In this document: positions 1-6,025 of the stretch, one piece after another
Numbering within the stretch: position 1 is the first letter of the stretch
Layout: each line of letters begins with the position of its first letter
Assembly (NCBI GenBank): GCA_013362835.1
Contig: JABFVJ010000089.1
Coordinates: forward strand, 1-11,551
Direction: 5' to 3'
Origin: Nonomuraea sp.
GTDB lineage: Bacteria > Actinomycetota > Actinomycetes > Streptosporangiales > Streptosporangiaceae
Length of the DNA stretch: 11,551 nucleotides
Notes under the pieces: model-generated
Told to the model about the DNA's origin: nothing
The model's input: the letters and a program-made list of their open reading frames with translations, nothing else
Databases searched by the model: none
Made by a program: the position numbers and the translations under genes

Positions 1-68
1 AGCTGAAGGACGCCAACCCGCTCGGGATCCCGCGCCGCGTCGACGGCCGGCCGGCCCACCACGGCTGA
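1..68 (+). CDS. 3' end of a protein gene, possibly 2-oxoglutarate semialdehyde dehydrogenase
   Basis: Only the last 21 codons and the TGA at 66-68 are inside the window. The reading frame starting at base 3 ends in NPLGIPRRVDGRPAHHG, and all 21 codons have G or C in the third position, a strong coding signature. The ending resembles, from memory, the C-terminal tail (ANPLG...R.VDG) of NADP-type aldehyde dehydrogenases that oxidise 2-oxoglutarate semialdehyde. That enzyme would be the step right after KdgD, whose gene lies convergently next to it. The coding call is firm; the product is an inference from a very short tail plus context. Confidence 0.5.
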   Translation, partial: LKDANPLGIPRRVDGRPAHHG

Positions 69-77
69 CCCAGGACG

Positions 78-111
78 TCCGGAGGGCGGCCGCGCGTGGT
101 CGCCCTCCGGA
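78..111 (+). terminator. First hairpin of a tandem terminator pair
   Basis: CCGGAGGGCG at 79-88 pairs perfectly with CGCCCTCCGG at 101-110. A T-A pair at 78/111 extends the outside, and a G-T and two C-G pairs extend the inside, leaving a loop of about 6 nt. It starts 9 bases after the stop of the upstream gene. No T-run follows on either strand, so it is either a Rho-assisted or barrier-type stop, or a 3' stabilising structure. Confidence 0.55.
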
Positions 112-124
112 ATCCTGGAGCACG

Positions 125-147
125 GGCGGCCCGGCGGGCCGCCTTTC
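125..147 (+). terminator. Second hairpin, with short T tract, between convergent genes
   Basis: GGCGGCCC at 125-132 pairs perfectly with GGGCCGCC at 136-143 around a 3-nt loop, and TTTC follows on the plus strand. This is a plausible intrinsic terminator for the gene ending at 68. It also sits 17 bases beyond the minus-strand kdgD stop, so the stem may serve both directions, although the minus side has no T-run. Confidence 0.6.
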
Positions 148-159
148 GTGGGGGAGGGG

Positions 160-1068
160 TCAGGCGCCGGCGATTTCCAGGCCCTTCGCGGTGATGCGTT
201 CCAGTACGGCCACGTGTTCCGGTGCGGGGTCCACCAGGGGCGGGCGTACGCCGCCCACGTCCAGCCCCCGCAGTCGCACGCCTGCCTTGACCAGGGACAC
301 CGCGTACCCGGGCACCAGGTCGCGCAGCTCCACCAAGGGCAGGTAGAAGCCGGTCAGGAGGCGTTGGACGAGCACCTCGTCCCCGCCCGTGACGGCCTTG
401 TGGAAGGCCAGGGCGATCTCGGGGGCGAAGGCGAAGACGGCGCTGGAGTACAGGCTCACGCCGAGCCCCCGGTACGCGGGGACGGTGAGCTCGGCCGTGG
501 GCAGTCCGTTGAAGAAGGTGAACTCCCCGGCGGGCGCGGCGGCCTGGACGGTCAGGATGATGCGCTGGAGCAGGTCGAGGTCGCCGAGGCCGTCCTTGAA
601 ACCGATGACGTTCGGCAGCCCGGCCAGCTCGGCCACGGCGGCGGGGGAGAAACGCGCGTTGCCCCGCTGGTAGATGATGACGGGCAGGGGGGAGGCGGCG
701 GCCACCTCCCGTACGTACCTGACGAGGCCGTCGGGCGGGGCGCTGACCAGGTAGGGAGGCAGCAGCAGGAGCCCGTCGGCGCCGTTGGCGGCGGCCGCCC
801 GCGCGAGGGCGACGGCGGTGGGGAGAGGTCCGCCCGCGCCGCCGAACACGGGCACGCGCCCGGCGGTGGCCGCGACCGACGTGGCCACGACCCGGGTGTA
901 GTCGTCGAGGTCGAGGGCGTTGAACTCACCGGTGCCGCACGCGGCGAACACTCCTCCCGCCCCGGCCGCGACCCCGTCGGAGACGTGCTGGGCCAGCACC
1001 GTTCCGGCGACGGCGCCGTCGGCGCCGAAGGGGGTCACGGGAAAGAAGAGAACACCATCGAGCCGCAT
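160..1068 (-). CDS. kdgD: 5-dehydro-4-deoxyglucarate dehydratase (KdgD)
   Basis: A 302-aa DapA/NAL-superfamily TIM barrel, the usual length. KdgD converts 5-keto-4-deoxyglucarate to 2-oxoglutarate semialdehyde with loss of water and CO2, in the cytoplasm, in oxidative aldarate/uronate breakdown. Visible signatures are PVTPF near the N-terminus, CGTGEFNAL (GTGEF at 45-49, typical of KdgD rather than the GTTGE of DapA), PVIIYQRGN with Tyr133, and GFKDG with the Schiff-base Lys158. The ATG at 1068 is chosen over an in-frame TTG at 1083 because GGAAGGA (1075-1081) lies 6 nt before the ATG and would be largely inside the longer reading. It lies 24 nt downstream of the IclR gene, in the same orientation, so the two are probably co-transcribed. 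A different DapA-family aldolase is possible, but GTGEF and the udh neighbour argue for KdgD. Confidence 0.88.
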   Translation of the reverse strand: MRLDGVLFFPVTPFGADGAVAGTVLAQHVSDGVAAGAGGVFAACGTGEFNALDLDDYTRVVATSVAATAGRVPVFGGAGGPLPTAVALARAAAANGADGLLLLPPYLVSAPPDGLVRYVREVAAASPLPVIIYQRGNARFSPAAVAELAGLPNVIGFKDGLGDLDLLQRIILTVQAAAPAGEFTFFNGLPTAELTVPAYRGLGVSLYSSAVFAFAPEIALAFHKAVTGGDEVLVQRLLTGFYLPLVELRDLVPGYAVSLVKAGVRLRGLDVGGVRPPLVDPAPEHVAVLERITAKGLEIAGA

Positions 1069-1074
1069 CGGCAA

Positions 1075-1081
1075 TCCTTCC
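1075..1081 (-). promoter_or_regulatory. Ribosome binding site fixing the kdgD start
   Basis: On the minus strand GGAAGGA ends 6 nt before the ATG at 1068. It decides against the in-frame TTG at 1083, which would start within two bases of this site. Confidence 0.7.
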
Positions 1082-1092
1082 AACGAGGGGTT

Positions 1093-1854
1093 CTAGCGGA
1101 TGCCCTCCCTGCGCAGAGTGGCAGCCAGCTTGCGGGTGTGCTTGATCATGGCTTCGGTGACGCGTTCGACCTCGGCGGGCGGCAGCTCGGCCGACATCGA
1201 GCAGCTGATCGCGTCGGTGGCCGGGATGCGGTAGTCGACCGCCACGGCCACGCAGGCCACGCCAGGAGTGCCCTGCTCGCGCTCCAGCGCCCAGCCGCGG
1301 GTGCGCACCTGGTCGAGCTCGCCGGTGAGTTTGGCGAGGTCGGTGATGGTGTGCTCGGTCAGCGCCAGCAGCGGGTCGGGCAGCAGGGCGACGACCTCGT
1401 CGTCGGTGAGCTGGGCGAGCAGCACCTGCCCGAGCGCGGTCACGTGGGCGGGCAGCCGCCGGCCCACTCTGGGGGTCACATGGCCGGCCTCGCGCGACTC
1501 GCGGGTGGCGAGGTAGAGGACATGGGCTTCGTCCCTGCGGGCGAAGTGCACGGTGTGCCCGATCTCGTCCCGCAGGTCCTCCAGGGTCTCCTGGGCGAAG
1601 CGCAGCGCGGGGTCCTTGTCCAGGTACGCGGTCCCGGTCAGCAGCGCGTGCGGCCCGATCCCGAAGGCCGACTTGGCCGCGTCGGTCTCGACCCAGTTGA
1701 GCTCGACCAGGGTGCGCATGAGGGCGTGCAGGCTGCTGCGCGGGAACCCGGTGCGTCGCTGGAGCTCCGACAGCGTCAGGTGGTCGTGGGACTCGGCGAG
1801 GGCTTCGAGGATGCGTACCGTCCGCTCGGCGGACTTCACCAGCTGTGGCTCCAT
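1093..1854 (-). CDS. IclR-family transcriptional regulator
   Basis: A 253-aa protein of normal IclR length. Residues about 5-65 form the winged helix-turn-helix, with VKSAERTVRILEAL and TLSELQRRTGFPRSSLHALMRTL as the recognition part. Residues about 80-250 form the effector-binding domain, ending in the typical TRKLAATLRREG helix. The ATG at 1854 is preceded by GGGA. The gene sits between the transporter genes and kdgD on the same strand, so its effector is probably a uronate, an aldarate or ketodeoxyglucarate; that is inference. An inverted repeat at 1907-1922 overlaps its likely promoter, and a near copy stands before the transporter operon, suggesting that it controls both itself and uptake. 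Activator or repressor action cannot be told from sequence. Confidence 0.9.
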   Translation of the reverse strand: MEPQLVKSAERTVRILEALAESHDHLTLSELQRRTGFPRSSLHALMRTLVELNWVETDAAKSAFGIGPHALLTGTAYLDKDPALRFAQETLEDLRDEIGHTVHFARRDEAHVLYLATRESREAGHVTPRVGRRLPAHVTALGQVLLAQLTDDEVVALLPDPLLALTEHTITDLAKLTGELDQVRTRGWALEREQGTPGVACVAVAVDYRIPATDAISCSMSAELPPAEVERVTEAMIKHTRKLAATLRREGIR

Positions 1855-1891
1855 ACTCGTCCCATCTCGGCGGCTGCGGCTTCAGGGTGTC

Positions 1892-1897
1892 AGGATA
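1892..1897 (-). promoter_or_regulatory. Candidate -10 element of the IclR-type gene
   Basis: On the minus strand TATCCT fits TANNNT, about 38 nt before the ATG at 1854. No good -35 hexamer is visible at 16-18 nt. The inverted repeat at 1907-1922 would fill the spacer and -35 zone, which suits autoregulation. Weak call based on base pattern alone. Confidence 0.3.
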
Positions 1898-1906
1898 TTG
1901 GATCAC

Positions 1907-1924
1907 GTCCAGATACATGGACAC
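1907..1924. promoter_or_regulatory. Candidate IclR operator (copy 1, upstream of the iclR-type gene)
   Basis: GTCCAGATACATGGAC is an inverted repeat with 5-bp perfect arms (GTCCA / TGGAC) and a 6-nt centre, followed by AC. The same 18-base stretch recurs with three changes at 5026-5043 before the binding-protein gene. Both copies lie upstream of minus-strand genes of the same locus. That the local IclR protein binds here is inference. Confidence 0.5.
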
Positions 1925-2785
1925 CTAACCCTTGACCGCGCCGCTTGTCAGACCCCGCATGAACTGCCGCTGGAAGGCCAGGAACGCGATGATCGACGGC
2001 AGCAGCGCCAGCAGCGAGGCCGCGAGCAGCACGCCGATCCCGACCTCCTCGTCCGAGCGCAGCGAGCGCAGCGCGATGGGCAGGGTCCAGGTGCTGGAGT
2101 CCGTCGAGACGATCAGGGGCAGCAGGTACTGGTCCCAGATCATCGTGAAGCCGAAGACGCCGATCACGCCGAGCGCCGGACGGCACAGCGGCACGATGAT
2201 CGTGGCGAAGATGCGCAGCTCGCCCGCGCCGTCGATGCGGGCCGCCTCCTCCAGCTCGACCGGCACCTCCTTCATGAACTCCGTCATCACCAGGATGGAG
2301 AAGCCCCAGGCGCCGACGGGCAGGATCATCCCGGCGTACGTGCCGATCAGGTTGAGGTGGAAGACGGGCAGGTCGGCGAGGACCAGCGACAGCGGGATCG
2401 CGATGATCTCCTCGGGCAGCATCATCGTGGCCAGCATGAGCAGCATCACGACCGTCATGCCGCGGAACTTCTTGCGGGCCAGCGCGTACGCCGCGAAGAC
2501 GCTCACCAGCAACTGCAGCAGCAGCCCGAACCCGACGACCACGAAGGAGTTGAACAGGTAGAGATAGACGTTCTTGTCCTTGGCCTGGACGAAGTTCTCC
2601 AGCGTGAGGTCGTCGGGCCACAGCGTGAAGGACGTCGGGTCGAGCGTCTTGGTGAAGGCGCTGACCAGGAGCCCGACCAGCGGTCCTGTGAAGACCAGCA
2701 CCATCCCGGCGTAGAGCACGATCTTGCCCGCCGTGGCCAGCGGTCCCCTGCGTGCCTCCAGGCCCAGCGCGCTGTCGAACCTCAT
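1925..2785 (-). CDS. Sugar ABC transporter permease, MalG type
   Basis: A 286-aa inner-membrane permease of the CUT1 carbohydrate ABC family, second of the pair. Hydrophobic segments are visible near residues 22-44, 80-100, 110-135, 150-170, 203-226 and 255-272. The cytoplasmic EAA loop that contacts the ATPase is EEAARIDGAGELRIF...P at about 179-202. The C-terminus FQRQFMRGLTSGAVKG is the standard ending of this family. The ATG at 2785 overlaps the preceding permease's TGA (ATGA), with AGGAGG 8 nt upstream inside that gene, so longer readings are ruled out. Substrate is inferred as a hexuronate or uronate oligomer from udh and kdgD. No ATPase gene is present; a shared MsiK-type ATPase elsewhere is likely. 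Confidence 0.9.
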   Translation of the reverse strand: MRFDSALGLEARRGPLATAGKIVLYAGMVLVFTGPLVGLLVSAFTKTLDPTSFTLWPDDLTLENFVQAKDKNVYLYLFNSFVVVGFGLLLQLLVSVFAAYALARKKFRGMTVVMLLMLATMMLPEEIIAIPLSLVLADLPVFHLNLIGTYAGMILPVGAWGFSILVMTEFMKEVPVELEEAARIDGAGELRIFATIIVPLCRPALGVIGVFGFTMIWDQYLLPLIVSTDSSTWTLPIALRSLRSDEEVGIGVLLAASLLALLPSIIAFLAFQRQFMRGLTSGAVKG

Positions 2786-3708
2786 GTCGCCTGCCTCCTG
2801 CGCAGCATCTGCACGACCAGGGTCAGCGCCAGCGTGGCGAGGAACAGCACGATCCCGCCCGCCGAGGCGACGCCCAGTTCGTTCTTCTGGAACCCGAGCT
2901 TGTAGATCAGCGTCATCAGCACCTCGGACGACCCGTTGGGGCCGCCGTTGGTCAGGACGTAGACCTCGACGAACACCCGGAGCCCGCGGATGGCGGCCAG
3001 CGTGAACAGGATCCAGAACACCGGCCGCAACGCCGGCAGCGTGATGTGCCGCAGCCGCCGCCAGGTCGAGGCGCCGTCGACGGCGGCGGCCTCGTACAGG
3101 CTGCGGTCCACGCCGACCAGCCCGGCCAGGAAGATCATCATGTCGTACGGCGTCCCGCGCCAGACGCTCATCAGCATGATCGACCAGAGCGAGGAGTCCT
3201 CGCTGGCCAGCCACGGCTGCGGGTCGACGCCGGCCCAGCCGATGATGACGTTCAGCATGCCGGTGTCACCGGGGTGGAACATGATCCGCCACACCTCGGC
3301 CACCGCCGCCATGGTGGTGACGACCGGGAGGAAGGCCGCGGTCCTGACGAACCACAGGTAGCGGGCGGGACCCTCGATGAGCAGCGCGAACACGAGCCCG
3401 AGCAGCAACGAGCCGAGCGTGGTGCCGAGCGCCAGCACGAGGCTGTGCCAGATGGCCGAGGCGAACGCGTCGTCGGCGATGATCGTCTTGTAGTTGTCGA
3501 GGCCGACCCACTCGTCCGAGACGTACTGGACCTTGTTGAAGCTCTTCCACAGGCCGAGGACCATCGGGATGAACTTGAAGTAGAGGAACAGCAGCAGGGC
3601 GGGCGCCAGGAACAGCCAGGCGATCAGCGTCCCCCGCCGCCGCACCTGTTTGGTGCGGCGGCCCGGGGGAGCGGTGGTGGCCGCCGCCCGCGTGATGGTC
3701 GGGGTCAT
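2782..3708 (-). CDS. Sugar ABC transporter permease, MalF type
   Basis: A 308-aa CUT1 permease with a basic N-terminal tail (RRTKQVRRRG) before the first membrane segment at about 27-50. Further segments lie near 88-110, 122-142, 172-198, 229-252 and 280-301. The EAA loop is YEAAAVDGASTWRRL...P at about 205-229. The ATG at 3708 overlaps the TGA of the binding protein (ATGA) and its own TGA overlaps the next ATG, so the three genes are translationally coupled. The ribosome site before this start is weak, which fits coupling. An open frame runs on far upstream of the ATG, but that part is an out-of-frame reading of the binding-protein gene. Confidence 0.9.
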   Translation of the reverse strand: MTPTITRAAATTAPPGRRTKQVRRRGTLIAWLFLAPALLLFLYFKFIPMVLGLWKSFNKVQYVSDEWVGLDNYKTIIADDAFASAIWHSLVLALGTTLGSLLLGLVFALLIEGPARYLWFVRTAAFLPVVTTMAAVAEVWRIMFHPGDTGMLNVIIGWAGVDPQPWLASEDSSLWSIMLMSVWRGTPYDMMIFLAGLVGVDRSLYEAAAVDGASTWRRLRHITLPALRPVFWILFTLAAIRGLRVFVEVYVLTNGGPNGSSEVLMTLIYKLGFQKNELGVASAGGIVLFLATLALTLVVQMLRRRQAT

Positions 3709-5012
3709 GACGCTTTCTGGCTCTGCAGTTCCTGGTTGAGCTTCGTGGTCAGCTCGTCCATCTTGGTCTTGACGTCGGCGCCGCAGTCGGCCCACACCGT
3801 GTTGATGGCGTCGGCGGAGTCCTGCCGGATCGGCGCCCAGTTGGGCACCGGCGGCGCGTAGACGGCGTAGTCGTAGGACTCCTGGAACACCTTCCAGCGC
3901 GGGTCCTGCCGCTCGGCGGCCATGTCGACGTTCTTGTTCACGGGCAGGCGGACGATGGCGCCGTTGGCGTCCTTGTTCATGCCGACCCGCTGGCCGTCGG
4001 GGGAGACGGCGTACTCGGCGAACTTCTTCTGGGCGTCGGTCATGTCGGAGCCGGCCATCAGGTAGACGTTCTCGCCCTCGCCGAGGGTGCCGGGGCCGCC
4101 GGCCGGGCCCTTCGGCACGGGCAGGACCTCGATCTTGTCGGTGCCGATGCTCTTGACGAACCTGGCCAGCACGTACGGGCCGACCAGGTAGATGCCGCCC
4201 TGGCCCTTCTCGAACACCTCGTGGGTGACGGTGGTGTCGTTGCTGACCGCGCCGGGGTTGACGGTCTTGGCCTTGCAGAACTGGTCCTGCAGGTACTGCA
4301 CGGCTTCGACGGTCTTGGGGTCGTTCGTCGTGGCGGTGAACTTGCCGGGGCCGGTGGCCTTGATGAAGTCGCCGCCGTTGGCGTAGATGAGCGAGGAGGC
4401 GTACCAGGAGGCGTAGCCGCGCTTGGTCCCGGCGGGGATCACGAAGCCGGCGGTGTCCTTCTGCCCGTTGCCGTCGGGGTCCTTGTCCGTGAATGCCTGC
4501 GCCAGCTTGGCCAGGTCGTCCCAGGTTGCGGGCGGTTCCATGCCGACCTTCTCCCGCCAGTCCTTGCGGACGATGAGGGCGAAGGCCTGGGCGGAGAAGG
4601 GCGCGCCGTAGAACTTGCCGTCGGAGCCGGTGGCGGCCTTCCACGCCAGGTCGGAGAGCTGGTCGGAGCCGGCCAGCTTGGCCTTGTCGACTTCCTGCAG
4701 CCAGCCCTGTGAATGCATGTTCCCGAGTTGCGCGGTGTCGTTGATGACGATGTCGGGAAGTGCCTTCTGGGAGGCTTGCTGGTTCAGTTTCGTCTCGAAG
4801 TCGTCGAAGAGCGCGACGACTTTGGTCTTGATCCCGCTGGCCTTGGTGAATGCGTCGGCGAGTTTCACCGCCGTCTTCGCCGAGTCCGAATCGGGCGCCT
4901 GCCTGATCCAGATCTCCAGCGTGTTGTCCGTGCTCGATCCCCCGGAACCGCAGCCCGTCAGCGTTGCGGCCAGGGTCGCGGTGAGTGCGACCCCCAGCAA
5001 ACGGCGTGACAT
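3705..5012 (-). CDS. Sugar ABC transporter substrate-binding lipoprotein
   Basis: A 435-aa family 1 extracellular solute-binding protein, the usual length. The N-terminus MSRRLLGVALTATLAATLTG followed by Cys21 is a lipoprotein signal with lipobox LTGC, then a Gly/Ser linker, so the mature protein is anchored outside the membrane. LEIWIRQAPDS and later YLVGPYVLARF are typical of the CUT1 sugar-binding fold. GGGAGG lies 7 nt before the ATG at 5012. It is the first gene of the minus-strand operon and captures the sugar for the two permeases. The ligand is not readable from sequence; the neighbouring uronate genes suggest a hexuronate or a short uronate-containing oligosaccharide. Confidence 0.92.
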   Translation of the reverse strand: MSRRLLGVALTATLAATLTGCGSGGSSTDNTLEIWIRQAPDSDSAKTAVKLADAFTKASGIKTKVVALFDDFETKLNQQASQKALPDIVINDTAQLGNMHSQGWLQEVDKAKLAGSDQLSDLAWKAATGSDGKFYGAPFSAQAFALIVRKDWREKVGMEPPATWDDLAKLAQAFTDKDPDGNGQKDTAGFVIPAGTKRGYASWYASSLIYANGGDFIKATGPGKFTATTNDPKTVEAVQYLQDQFCKAKTVNPGAVSNDTTVTHEVFEKGQGGIYLVGPYVLARFVKSIGTDKIEVLPVPKGPAGGPGTLGEGENVYLMAGSDMTDAQKKFAEYAVSPDGQRVGMNKDANGAIVRLPVNKNVDMAAERQDPRWKVFQESYDYAVYAPPVPNWAPIRQDSADAINTVWADCGADVKTKMDELTTKLNQELQSQKAS

Positions 5013-5025
5013 CAGACCGCCTCCC

Positions 5026-5043
5026 GTTCACATACGTGGACAC
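5026..5043. promoter_or_regulatory. Candidate IclR operator (copy 2, upstream of the transporter operon)
   Basis: GTTCACATACGTGGACAC matches the site at 1907-1924 at 15 of 18 positions and keeps the arms GTYCA / TGGAC around six bases. It lies 14 bases before the ATG at 5012 and just downstream of the predicted transcription start, a roadblock position for a repressor. A second small inverted repeat, GACAC-N7-GTGTC at 5039-5055, overlaps its right end. Confidence 0.5.
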
Positions 5044-5071
5044 ATGTCGCGTGTCTGAACTAGTTCCTAGG

Positions 5072-5101
5072 ACGGTAACTATGTCGGTACATCACGGTCA
5101 A
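5072..5101 (-). promoter_or_regulatory. Candidate vegetative promoter of the transporter operon
   Basis: On the minus strand TTGACC (5101-5096) is followed after 18 nt by TACCGT (5077-5072), a reasonable -35/-10 pair of the housekeeping sigma type. The start would fall near 5065, giving a leader of about 50 nt that contains the candidate IclR operator. The -10 lies within an imperfect 21-bp inverted repeat (TAGTT at 5061-5065, AACTA at 5077-5081). Confidence 0.45.
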
Positions 5102-5129
5102 TATTCAAGGATGTGAATTTAGATCAGAA

Positions 5130-5145
5130 TTGTGTACAACGGTTG
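5130..5145. promoter_or_regulatory. Overlapping palindromes just before udh
   Basis: TTGTGTACAA (5130-5139) has TTGT/ACAA arms, and CAACGGTTG (5137-5145) is a perfect 9-base odd palindrome ending 2 bases before the udh ATG. The core AACGGTTG is identical to the core of the LacI-type operator at 5943-5954. They could bind the LacI protein or another regulator; the flanks do not match the full operator, so this is tentative. Confidence 0.3.
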
Positions 5146-5147
5146 GC

Positions 5148-5942
5148 ATGCGCATTCTGATGACCGGCGCCGCGGGGAAAGTCGGCACGCTGCTCCGCCC
5201 CAGGCTCGCCCGACCAGGCCGTACGCTGCGGCTTTCCGACCTCCACCCCGTCGAGACCGGCCCGGACGAGGAGTGGGTGACCGCCGACCTCGCCGACCCC
5301 GCCGCGATGGCCGAGGCCATGAAGGGCGTGGACGCCGTGCTCCACCTGGGCGGCCAGAGCAGGGAACGCCCCTGGGACGACATCGTGCACGCCAACGTCA
5401 ACGGCATGCACGTCCTGATGGAGGCCGCCAGGAACGAGGGCGTCGAGCACCTGGTGCTCATGGGCAGCCACCACGCGGCCGGCTTCCACACCAGGCCGCA
5501 GGACGGCTCCGAACTGCCCGACTACGCCTTCCCGCGCCCCGACACCCTCTACGGCGTGAGCAAGGTCGTCATGGAGGCCCTGGCCAGCCTGTACCACGAC
5601 AGGTTCGGCATGAACGCGACCGTGATCAGGCTCGGCACCTGCAACGAGGGCTCGGCCGACACCCGCGGCCTGGCCACCTGGATCTCGCCCGACGACCTCG
5701 CCCGCCTGGTCGAGGCGGCGCTCACCGCCCCCGGCTTCCACGTCGTGTGGGGCGTCTCCGACAACGCCCGTCGCTGGTGGTCGCTGCGCGAGGCCCGCGC
5801 CATCGGGTACGTGCCGCGCGACAACTCCGAGCCCCAGGCCGCCGCGCTGATCGCCGAACAGGGCGAGCCCGACCTCGCCGACCCGGTGCACGACCGCGCG
5901 GGCGGGGTGTTCACCTTGAAGGAACTCGGCGGCTCCTGGTAG
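5148..5942 (+). CDS. udh: NAD-dependent uronate dehydrogenase
   Basis: A 264-aa short-chain/extended dehydrogenase that oxidises D-glucuronate or D-galacturonate to the aldaro-1,5-lactone with NAD, in the cytoplasm. The Rossmann motif GAAGKVG is at 7-13, and Asp31 (SDLHP) fits NAD rather than NADP. LHLGGQSRERPW near 66-76 is a hallmark of uronate dehydrogenases. The catalytic pair is Tyr135 and Lys139 in YGVSK, with a Ser in MGSHH (107). The C-terminal VVWGVSDNARRWW and the YVPRDNSE segment also match the characterised Agrobacterium enzyme type, which has nearly the same length. The ATG at 5148 is chosen over TTG 5130 because MRILMTGAAGKVG is the usual start, although no clear ribosome site precedes it, so the message may be leaderless or weakly translated. 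It is divergent from the transporter operon. Confidence 0.9.
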   Translation: MRILMTGAAGKVGTLLRPRLARPGRTLRLSDLHPVETGPDEEWVTADLADPAAMAEAMKGVDAVLHLGGQSRERPWDDIVHANVNGMHVLMEAARNEGVEHLVLMGSHHAAGFHTRPQDGSELPDYAFPRPDTLYGVSKVVMEALASLYHDRFGMNATVIRLGTCNEGSADTRGLATWISPDDLARLVEAALTAPGFHVVWGVSDNARRWWSLREARAIGYVPRDNSEPQAAALIAEQGEPDLADPVHDRAGGVFTLKELGGSW

Positions 5943-5954
5943 GCAAACGGTTGC
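5943..5954. promoter_or_regulatory. LacI-family operator, distal copy
   Basis: GCAAACGGTTGC begins at the base right after the udh stop. It is a near-perfect palindrome with a central CG, the classic shape of LacI/GalR operators. Its exact reverse complement stands at 6000-6011. The presumed ligand protein is encoded from 6026. Confidence 0.7.
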
Positions 5955-5959
5955 AGGAA

Positions 5960-5989
5960 CCTTGACGGCCGGACCCCCAAAGGTCAAGG
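5960..5989. repeat. Inner inverted repeat between the two operators
   Basis: CCTTGAC (5960-5966) pairs with GTCAAGG (5983-5989). Together with the outer operator pair this makes a nested, cruciform-like 69-bp symmetry from 5943 to 6011. TTGACG at 5962-5967 could also be a -35 element for lacI-galM, but no convincing -10 follows. A role as an end-of-udh RNA hairpin is possible; there is no T-run. Confidence 0.4.
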
Positions 5990-5999
5990 CTTGGCTCTG

Positions 6000-6011
6000 G
6001 CAACCGTTTGC
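6000..6011. promoter_or_regulatory. LacI-family operator, proximal copy
   Basis: GCAACCGTTTGC is the exact reverse complement of the copy at 5943-5954, centre to centre 57 bp. It ends one base before the ribosome site of the LacI-type gene, so a bound repressor would block its promoter or early transcript. Autoregulation of lacI-galM is the direct inference. Confidence 0.7.
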
Positions 6012-6012
6012 A

Positions 6013-6020
6013 AAGGAGGA
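6013..6020 (+). promoter_or_regulatory. Strong ribosome binding site of the LacI-type gene
   Basis: AAGGAGGA ends 5 nt before the ATG at 6026. It rejects an in-frame TTG at 6008, which would lie inside the operator and upstream of this site. Confidence 0.75.
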
Positions 6021-6025
6021 CGGCG

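Noticed and set aside
1899..1911. TGGATCACGTCCA as a separate operator
   Set aside because: It has only 4-bp arms and shares its right arm with the better-supported repeat at 1907-1922, which has a second copy elsewhere.
148..1935. A 595-codon plus-strand open frame
   Set aside because: It is the antisense reading of kdgD and the IclR gene, which have clear family motifs; the translation is Gly/Gln/His-rich low complexity.
1925..3214. A 429-codon version of the second permease
   Set aside because: The N-terminal 143 residues are an alternative frame of the first permease. The ATG at 2785 with AGGAGG and the ATGA overlap is the natural start.
2782..5043. A single 753-codon minus-strand frame suggesting a fused binding protein and permease
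   Set aside because: The first part is an out-of-frame reading of the binding-protein gene (Arg/Gln-rich). The permease proper starts at the ATG at 3708, which overlaps the binding-protein stop.
5132..5965. A 277-codon plus-strand frame over udh
   Set aside because: It is a shifted reading of udh rich in Arg/Pro, while the udh frame has intact dehydrogenase motifs.
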